A DNA stretch of 64,000 bases from Falsirhodobacter algicola (GTDB lineage Bacteria; Pseudomonadota; Alphaproteobacteria; Rhodobacterales; Rhodobacteraceae). The notes beneath the pieces were generated by a model. The model ran no database searches. It worked only from the letters and a program-made list of their open reading frames with translations, and was not told where the DNA came from. Positions 58,280 to 64,000 of the stretch are shown in pieces (the first letter of the stretch is position 1; each line of letters begins with the position of its first letter). Made by a program: the position numbers and the translations under genes. The stretch lies in NCBI RefSeq assembly GCF_018279165.1, contig NZ_CP047292.1, positions 33,618 through 97,617 of the forward strand, read 5' to 3'.

Positions 58280-60085
58280 ATGAACGCCCTTCCGGACAGA
58301 ACGATGCTGCTGCCGCGCAAGCATCACGGCCTTGCGGTGGCCGCACGGGGCAAGCTGTTCCGGCGGCGGCTGTTCGCGCGGGGGAATGCGATCGGGTTCA
58401 TGGTGCTGGCGATCGCGGTGGGCGCGATCGCGGGCGTCGTGGTCAGCGCGATCAGCTTGTCCTCGCATGCGCTGCACAGCTTGCTCTATGGCGTCTCCTT
58501 CGGATCGGGGCTGAGCGGCGCCGATCTGGGGCGCGGCTGGCCGCTGCTGGCGGTGCCGGTGCTCGGGGGGCTGCTGACCTCGCTCCTCCTGCGGATGCGG
58601 CGGCGTACGGGCGGCATCGTCGACCCGATCGAGGCGAACGCCCTCTATGGCGGGCGCATGTCGTTGACCGACAGCCTGCTGGTCAGCCTTCAGAACCTCG
58701 CCTCCAATGGGTTCGGCCTCTCGGCGGGGCTGGAGGCGGCCTATACGCAGGTCTCCTCCGGGGTGGCGTCGAAGTTCGGGATCAAGCTGAAACTGCGCCG
58801 CGAGGATACGCGCGTGCTGGTGGGCTGCGGGGCGGCGGGGGCCATCGCTGCGGCCTTCAGCGCGCCGCTGACCGGGGCCTTCTATGCGTTCGAGTTGATC
58901 ATCGGCACCTACAGCGCCGTGTCGCTGGCGCCGGTGGTGACGGCGGCGATCGTGGCGATGCTCGTCTCGCGCACGCTGTCGGGGGAGCCGTTCGCGATCG
59001 ATGTCGGCCCGATCGGCGCGATCACGGCCGCCGATCTGCTGCCGGCGGTGCTGATGGGCGGGGTCTGTGCGGGCCTTGGGGTGCTGGTGATGATCGGCGT
59101 GGCCCGGACCGAGCGGTTGGCCGTCCTCGCGCGCATTCCGGGCTGGGCGCGCCCGGCGGTCGGCGGGCTGCTGGTCGGGGGGCTGGCGCTGATCTCGACG
59201 CAGGTGCTGTCGGCGGGGCATGGCGCGATGCACATCAATCTGGAACAGGACACGGCGTTTCTGGCGCTGGTCGGCCTTTTCCTTCTGAAGGCGGTGGCGA
59301 CGGCCATCACCATCGGGTCGGGCTTTCGCGGCGGGCTGTTCTTCGCCTCGCTGCTGCTGGGCGCGCTGGTGGGCAAGGCGCTGGCCGTGCCGATGGAGGC
59401 GATCATCCCCGGCATGCTGTCCTCGGCCGCGCTCGCCGTCATCGGGATGAGCGCGTTCGGCGTCGCCGTCATCGGCGGCCCCCTCGCCATGACCTTCCTG
59501 ACGCTGGAGGTGACGGGAGAGTTTCCGATCGCGGTGCTGGTGCTGGCGGCCTCGATCACCTCCTCGCTCGTGGTGCGGCAGACCTTCGGATATTCGTTCA
59601 GCACATGGCGCTTCCATCTGCGCGGAGAGACGATCCGCGGCGCCCATGATGTCGGCTGGATCCGCAACCTGACGGTGGGCCGCCTGATGCGCCGCGACGT
59701 GCCGACCGCCGATGCCGGGATGAGCGCGGACGCCTTCCGCCGCGCCTTCCCCTTGGGATCGACGCAGCGGGTGATCGTGACCGATGCGGACAAGGCTTAT
59801 GCCGCGATGGTCATGGTCCCTGAGATCCACGCCGACGCCGATTCCGCCGAACCGAGGACCGATCTCGCCAGCTTCTTCCATCACCAGACGGATGTGCTCC
59901 TGCCCGGCATGAACGCGCGGCAGGCGGCGTCCCTCTTCGAGGACAGCAGCAGCGAGGCCCTCGCCGTCGTCAGCGACCGGATCGAGCGGCGGGTGATCGG
60001 CCTTCTGACCGAAGCCCACACCCTGCGCCGCTACAGCGAAGAGCTGGACAAACAACGCCGCGACATCCTCGGCGCGGCGGAATAG
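58280..60085 (+). CDS. CLC family anion channel/antiporter with CBS region
   Basis: 601 residues. The membrane part (~35-450) has the CLC fold; SLQNLASNGFGLSAGLEAAYTQVSS is the second selectivity region, where the canonical GREGP is GLEAA but the gating glutamate is kept. IGSGFRGGLFFASLLLGALVG replaces the usual GGxFxP, losing the proline. Residues ~465-600 form a CBS-type cytosolic domain (LMRRDVPTADAGMSADAFRRAFPLGSTQRVIVTD...). CLC proteins move Cl- or other anions, some with H+ exchange. As the last gene behind two cytosolic sulfatases it might handle the sulfate they release or balance charge; that is inference. Confidence 0.88.
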   Translation: MNALPDRTMLLPRKHHGLAVAARGKLFRRRLFARGNAIGFMVLAIAVGAIAGVVVSAISLSSHALHSLLYGVSFGSGLSGADLGRGWPLLAVPVLGGLLTSLLLRMRRRTGGIVDPIEANALYGGRMSLTDSLLVSLQNLASNGFGLSAGLEAAYTQVSSGVASKFGIKLKLRREDTRVLVGCGAAGAIAAAFSAPLTGAFYAFELIIGTYSAVSLAPVVTAAIVAMLVSRTLSGEPFAIDVGPIGAITAADLLPAVLMGGVCAGLGVLVMIGVARTERLAVLARIPGWARPAVGGLLVGGLALISTQVLSAGHGAMHINLEQDTAFLALVGLFLLKAVATAITIGSGFRGGLFFASLLLGALVGKALAVPMEAIIPGMLSSAALAVIGMSAFGVAVIGGPLAMTFLTLEVTGEFPIAVLVLAASITSSLVVRQTFGYSFSTWRFHLRGETIRGAHDVGWIRNLTVGRLMRRDVPTADAGMSADAFRRAFPLGSTQRVIVTDADKAYAAMVMVPEIHADADSAEPRTDLASFFHHQTDVLLPGMNARQAASLFEDSSSEALAVVSDRIERRVIGLLTEAHTLRRYSEELDKQRRDILGAAE

Positions 60086-60086
60086 G

Positions 60087-60112
60087 GGGCGGCGCGGGTT
60101 CCCGCGCCGCCC
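60087..60112 (+). terminator. Hairpin terminator after the sulfatase/CLC operon
   Basis: gggcggcgcggg (60087-60098) and cccgcgccgccc (60101-60112) are perfectly complementary over 12 bases; the innermost pairs must open to form a loop. It begins right after the CLC stop and is followed by ttctatta. Confidence 0.7.
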
Positions 60113-60157
60113 TTCTATTATGCAGCGCTGCCCCGTATCGGATGCCTGCGCACCAAA

Positions 60158-60186
60158 AGTTCCAAAAATGAACTATATTAGTTCCA
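60158..60186 (+). promoter_or_regulatory. Repeated agttcca element upstream of the sugar ABC operon, possible operator
   Basis: agttc (60158-60162) is inverted by gaact (60170-60174), and agttcca at 60158-60164 recurs as a direct repeat at 60180-60186, exactly 22 nt apart. The sequence is AT-rich against the local background. A possible -35, ttgacc (60191-60196), with a weak cagtat 18 bp further on, follows. This fits a repressor site for the downstream operon; no regulator is visible in the window. Confidence 0.4.
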
Positions 60187-60331
60187 AGACTTGACCAAAG
60201 GCATTCGGCATGCCCAGTATCGTCCGGCGCAGCGCCGAAACAGGGGCCGAATGGCTCGGTTCGGGATGGATCGCCCTGCGCTCAGGAAAGAAGACGCGAC
60301 GAACCAACACACAAAAACAGGGAAGTTACCG

Positions 60332-61639
60332 ATGAAACACCGTCAAGCCTTCCGGACCAGTTGTATCGCAGTGGGCGCGGCCCTTGTGGTGCAGGGCACT
60401 GCTGCGGCCGCGCAGGATCTTCCGGTATGGGATACCTACACCTACGAAAATCAGGTGGCGGCCATGCAGGAACTGATCGCCAGCTTCAAGGCCGAGCATC
60501 CGGACGTGAACGTGAACGAGACGGTCCGCAGCCTCGACGATCTGTCGCTGACGCTGCGGCTGGCGGTGCAGGCCGGTAACGGTCCGAAGGTGTCGCAGGT
60601 GAACCAAGGTGCCAAGGACATGGGCACGATGGCCAAATCCGGCCTTCTCGTCCCCCTTGACGATTATGCCGAAGAATACGGCTGGGGCGCGGGCCAGTCG
60701 GCCGGCCTCATCGACCGGGGGCGCTGGTCCGAAAGCGGCCAGTTCGGCGAAGGCCCCAATTACGGCATCTCCAGTCTGGGGGAGATCGTGGGCCTGTTCT
60801 ACAACGAACAGATCCTGAAGGATGCGGGCGTCACCCTGCCGATCGCCGATTTCGAAGGCTTCCTCGATGCGCTGCAAAAGGTGAAGGATGCCGGCGTCGC
60901 GCCGATCGCGATGGGCACCGCCGAGGGCAACCTGCCGCTGCATCTCTACGCCTCGATCTTCGAGACGAATATCAGCGCCGAGGACCGCGCCCCGTTCGAC
61001 GACCTGATCTATGGCCGGGGCGGAAGCTGGACCACCGAGGCCAACGTGAAGGCCGCCAAGTACCTTCAGGACTGGGCCGAAGAGGGCTATCTTCTGGACG
61101 GCTATTCCGGGATTTCGGCCAACGATGCGGTGCAGCTGTTCACCGCGGGGCAGGCGGCGTTCCTGACCGGAGGCACTTGGTATTTCGGCGATGTGCAGAA
61201 CAACCCGGACATCCATTTCATGCCGTTCCCCGCGCCTGCGGAGGTCGAACATCCGCTTTCGGTGGGCGGGGTCGATCCGGGTTGGACCATCACCTCGATC
61301 GCCAGCACCAAGGAAGAGCAGGATCTGGGCGCCAGCTTCATCCAGCACATGGTTTCGCCCGAAACCGCGGTGGTCTGGGCCAAGCACGGCTATCTGCCCG
61401 CAACCGCGCTTCCCGAGGATGCCGATGTGGAGCTGTCGGGCCTGCTGAAGGAAGGCATCTCCATCTGGGATGAGCTGAACGCCGACAACGCGATCGGCCA
61501 TTACATCGACTGGTCCAGCCCGACGATGCTGGACACCGTGGGTGACAACATCCCGCTGCTTCTGGCCGGTCGTCAAACCCCCGAAGAGTTCGCCGCCGCG
61601 CTGGACGCCGATTATCAGGCGTATCTGCAAAGCCAATAA
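60332..61639 (+). CDS. Carbohydrate ABC transporter substrate-binding protein
   Basis: 435 residues, solute-binding family 1. A signal peptide (CIAVGAALVVQGTAAAA) precedes WDTYTYENQVAAMQELIASFKAEHPDVNVNE, and FYNEQILKDAGVTLPIADFEGFLDALQKVKDAGVAPIAMG is the typical hinge/N-lobe block. QLFTAGQAAFLTGGTWYFG is the second family motif. It binds a sugar or oligosaccharide in the periplasm. ATG 60332 with AGGGAAG upstream is chosen; longer frames to 60191 lack a ribosome site. First gene of an operon with two permeases and a sugar dehydrogenase; the ATPase gene is not yet seen. Confidence 0.92.
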   Translation: MKHRQAFRTSCIAVGAALVVQGTAAAAQDLPVWDTYTYENQVAAMQELIASFKAEHPDVNVNETVRSLDDLSLTLRLAVQAGNGPKVSQVNQGAKDMGTMAKSGLLVPLDDYAEEYGWGAGQSAGLIDRGRWSESGQFGEGPNYGISSLGEIVGLFYNEQILKDAGVTLPIADFEGFLDALQKVKDAGVAPIAMGTAEGNLPLHLYASIFETNISAEDRAPFDDLIYGRGGSWTTEANVKAAKYLQDWAEEGYLLDGYSGISANDAVQLFTAGQAAFLTGGTWYFGDVQNNPDIHFMPFPAPAEVEHPLSVGGVDPGWTITSIASTKEEQDLGASFIQHMVSPETAVVWAKHGYLPATALPEDADVELSGLLKEGISIWDELNADNAIGHYIDWSSPTMLDTVGDNIPLLLAGRQTPEEFAAALDADYQAYLQSQ

Positions 61640-61692
61640 GACGCCAAAACCGCCGCAGCCGGTAGGCCGGTTGCGGCGAGAAGGATGCCCCC

Positions 61693-62580
61693 ATGAAGAT
61701 ATCCCCTCTCGACGGTAAGCCTGCGGCGAACCTGCTGTTCGTGCTGCCGAGCATGATCGTCTATGTCGTCTTCGTTTTCGGCCCGATCTTTGCCGCGGCG
61801 GGGCTGAGCTTCACCGAATGGAACGGGTTGAGCCGCCCGGTCTTCGTGGGGCTGTCCAACTACACCGCGCTGCTGAGCGATGCCAGTTTCCTGCTGGCGC
61901 TGAAGAACAACGCGATCCTGCTGATCTTCTACTGCCTCGTGCCGCTTGCAATCGGCATGGTGCTGGCATCGGCGGTCAGCACCGTCGGATCGCATGAACG
62001 CCTCGCGATCCGCACCCTGCTGTTCCTGCCCTACATCATGCCCTCGGCGGTGATCGGGATCGTATGGCGCTGGCTCTACAATCCGGTCTTCGGCCCCATC
62101 AATCAGGGCCTGAAGCAGATCGGTCTGGGCGCGCTGGCGATACCGTGGCTGGGCGATCTGACATGGGCGCTGCCGGCGGTGGGGTTCGTGGTGGTGTGGT
62201 ACTATTTCGGCTTTTGCATGGTGATCTTCCTGACGGGGCTTCAGCGTCTGGATCCGTCCATCTACGAAGCCTCGCGCATCGACGGTGCCGGGCCGATCTA
62301 CACCTTCCGCCGCATCACCTTCCCGCTGCTGCTGCCCGAGGTGCGGATCGTCCTGCTGCTGACCATCATCGCCTCGATCAAGAGCTTCGATCTGATCTTC
62401 ACGATGACACGGGGCGGGCCGTCCAACACGACGCTCGTGCCCAACATCTACATGTATGAAATGGGCTTCCAACTCAGCCGTTACGGCTATGCCGCGGCGG
62501 TCGCGATCTTCGGGGCGATCATCATCTTCGCCGTGAATTACGCGGTCCACAAGTTCATCAAACCGAAAGACGGAGTCTGA
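61693..62580 (+). CDS. Carbohydrate ABC transporter permease (MalF/UgpA type)
   Basis: 295 residues, six helices. LFVLPSMIVYVVFVFGPIFAAAGLSFTEWNG is the family N-terminus. EASRIDGAGPIYTFRRITFPLLLPEVRIVL is the EAA loop contacting the ATPase, and FDLIFTMTRGGPSNTTLVPNIYMYEMGF the typical last loop. Pairs with the MalG-type permease that begins one base after its stop. Confidence 0.94.
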   Translation: MKISPLDGKPAANLLFVLPSMIVYVVFVFGPIFAAAGLSFTEWNGLSRPVFVGLSNYTALLSDASFLLALKNNAILLIFYCLVPLAIGMVLASAVSTVGSHERLAIRTLLFLPYIMPSAVIGIVWRWLYNPVFGPINQGLKQIGLGALAIPWLGDLTWALPAVGFVVVWYYFGFCMVIFLTGLQRLDPSIYEASRIDGAGPIYTFRRITFPLLLPEVRIVLLLTIIASIKSFDLIFTMTRGGPSNTTLVPNIYMYEMGFQLSRYGYAAAVAIFGAIIIFAVNYAVHKFIKPKDGV

Positions 62581-62581
62581 C

Positions 62582-63415
62582 ATGCCGACCTCCGCGACGC
62601 GTGCGACCAAGGCGGCCGGATTCCGCATCGTGATGTGGGGCTTTGCCCTGTTCGCGATCGTGCCCTTCGCCCTGCTGATCCTGACCTCGCTCAAAAGCCA
62701 GCCGGACTTGATGCGCGGCGCCTTCGCGCTGCCCTCCCGGCTGCATTTCGAAAACTTCGTCTCTGCGTGGGTGGACGGGCATTTCAGCACCTATTTCCGC
62801 AACTCGGTGCTGGTCGTCGTGCCGGTGGTGATCGGCGGCGTGGTTCTGGGAACGATGTCGGGCTTTGCCTTCGCCTTTCTGTCCTTCCCGCTGAAGAAGA
62901 TGACCTTCGTGATGCTGACGCTGGGCATGATGGTCCCGACCGAGGCGTATATCATCCCGCTCTATTACGAGATGCTGCATCTGGGGCTGATCAACACCTA
63001 TGCCGCGCTGATTCTGCCGCAGATCGCCATGTCGGTGCCCTTTGCGACGCTGTTCATGGCCTCGGCGATGCAGCAACTGCCGGTGGACATTCTGGAGGCC
63101 GCGCGCATTGACGGCGCCTCGCGCGGGCGGATCCTGACGAAGGTGATCCTGCCGCTGATGGGGCCCTCGATCTCCTCTCTCAGCCTGTTCCTGTTCATCT
63201 GGACGTGGAACGAGTTCCTGATCCCGCTCATCCTCGTCAATGACGACAGCCTTCGCACGCTGCCCCTCGGCATGCTGTTCTTCCAAGGCCGCAACACGAT
63301 CAACATCCCGGTTCTGACGGCCGGTGCCGTGGTGGTGATCCTGCCGGTCATCATCGCCTTTCTGTTCTTCCAGAGGAAGTTCATCGACGGTCTCACCGCA
63401 GGAGCAAGCAAGTGA
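62582..63415 (+). CDS. Carbohydrate ABC transporter permease (MalG/UgpE type)
   Basis: 277 residues, six helices. FALLILTSLKSQPDLMRGAFALPSRLHFENFVSAW and YFRNSVLVVVPVVIGGVVLGTMSGFAFA are typical N-terminal segments. EAARIDGASRGRILTKVILPLMGPSISSLSLFLFIWTWNEFLIPLIL is the EAA loop and following helix. Its stop overlaps the GTG of the next gene (GTGA). Confidence 0.94.
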   Translation: MPTSATRATKAAGFRIVMWGFALFAIVPFALLILTSLKSQPDLMRGAFALPSRLHFENFVSAWVDGHFSTYFRNSVLVVVPVVIGGVVLGTMSGFAFAFLSFPLKKMTFVMLTLGMMVPTEAYIIPLYYEMLHLGLINTYAALILPQIAMSVPFATLFMASAMQQLPVDILEAARIDGASRGRILTKVILPLMGPSISSLSLFLFIWTWNEFLIPLILVNDDSLRTLPLGMLFFQGRNTINIPVLTAGAVVVILPVIIAFLFFQRKFIDGLTAGASK

Positions 63416-64000
63416 GCATTCATTCCGAAACCACCTCTGTCTGCATCATCGGGCTGGGGCATCGCATCGCCTCCATCCTGCCCGATTTCACCGCCGCCGC
63501 CCCCCATCTGGACATTCGGGGCGTGATGGATCCGGGCACGCCGCGCATGGATATTCTGGCCAAGGTCGGCGCCGCGCCCACGATGTACGACGATCCCGCC
63601 GAGATGCTGGCCCGCGAACGGCCGCGCGTGATCATGATCGGATCGCCCAACCATCTGCATCTGGGCCATATCCGTCTTGCCCTCGAAAGCGATGCCGAGT
63701 TCATCTTCTGCGAAAAGCCCGTGGTCGTGTCGATCGAGGAGACGATGGAACTGGCCCGGCTGATCGCGCGTCATGACGGGCGGCGGCGGCTTTTGGTCGG
63801 GCTGGTCCTGCGCTATTCGCAGCTGTACCGTGCCCTGCGCCGCGCCCAGTCCGATGGCAATCTTGGAGAGATCATGTCCATCGAAGCCTCCGAACATATC
63901 GCCCCCTTCCACGGGTCGTTCTTCATGCGCGATTGGCGGCGGTCCACGGCGATGACGGGCGGTTTCATGCTGGAAAAATGCTGCCACGACATCGACCTCT
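63412..64000 (+). CDS. Gfo/Idh/MocA family oxidoreductase (N-terminal part, cut by window edge)
   Basis: About 196 residues are present before the right edge. A GTG start overlaps the permease stop, with AGGAG upstream. VCIIGLGHRIASILPDF is the NAD(P)-binding start, MIGSPNHLHLGHIRLAL and FIFCEKPVVVSIEETMEL (with the conserved EKP lysine) are the family core, and MTGGFMLEKCCHDIDL the start of the substrate domain. These enzymes oxidise or reduce sugars such as inositol, glucose-fructose or deoxysugars. Its position in the ABC operon suggests it acts on the imported sugar. Confidence 0.9.
   Translation, partial: MSIHSETTSVCIIGLGHRIASILPDFTAAAPHLDIRGVMDPGTPRMDILAKVGAAPTMYDDPAEMLARERPRVIMIGSPNHLHLGHIRLALESDAEFIFCEKPVVVSIEETMELARLIARHDGRRRLLVGLVLRYSQLYRALRRAQSDGNLGEIMSIEASEHIAPFHGSFFMRDWRRSTAMTGGFMLEKCCHDIDL

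Noticed and set aside
1..64000. CRISPR arrays, insertion sequences, tRNA or rRNA genes
   Set aside because: No regular spaced direct repeats, transposase motifs, cloverleaf sequences or rRNA signature segments were recognised by reading both strands.

Overview
The window is dense, very GC-rich DNA with mostly ATGA/GTGA-coupled operons. It looks like an alphaproteobacterium of the Rhodobacterales (Rhodobacteraceae). Supporting this are an OpgC-type protein, a DUF2585/UPF0314 protein, many transporters and, most tellingly, a DnaA-like replication module (rep, origin, parA, parB) of the kind known from Rhodobacterales plasmids and chromids. The window is therefore probably part of a large extrachromosomal replicon, although an integrated copy cannot be excluded from the sequence alone. 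Both ends cut genes.

Layout. 1-2557: drug-efflux MFS (cut), inositol-monophosphatase family enzyme, fosmidomycin-resistance-type MFS. 2630-7250: promoter, tandem glycine riboswitch and gcvT-gcvH-gcvP, closed by a strong hairpin. 7281-9784: Met/His-rich PRC-barrel protein, OpgC-type acyltransferase, single-domain response regulator. 9879-16990: a polar amino acid (perhaps cystine) ABC importer and a five-gene peptide/nickel-type ABC importer. 17147-17842: an AT-richer orphan membrane protein. 18054-32097: TerC, ExoD, a large exported deacetylase-like protein, glyoxalase, aldose epimerase, a multi-sensor HWE kinase, EamA and BCCT transporters, a ygiB-ygiC pair, a Ca2+/H+ antiporter and DUF2934.

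32152-40280 is a 5-oxoproline region: pxpB-pxpC-tctCBA, a divergent hydroxyacid dehydrogenase, a PutP-type symporter and pxpA. 40277-43737 is the replication/partition module. It carries at least four copies of a 16-bp GC-rich palindrome, three of them inside the rep, parA and parB coding sequences and all read as the codons V-P-A-G-T. 43814-45954: CrtX-like glycosyltransferase, DUF2585 and an SMR pump.

46001-51297 is an SsuABC/THI5-type ABC importer operon with two permeases that ends in a flavin aromatic monooxygenase, divergent from a TetR regulator. 51389-60112 is an IclR-controlled unit: short leader ORF, tctB-tctA-tctC, two cytosolic cysteine-type sulfatases and an unusual CLC anion channel. 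It reads as a complete import, desulfation and anion-handling pathway for an unknown organosulfate. 60158-64000 starts a carbohydrate ABC importer operon with a Gfo/Idh/MocA dehydrogenase, cut by the right edge. No rRNA, tRNA, CRISPR or insertion sequence was recognised.
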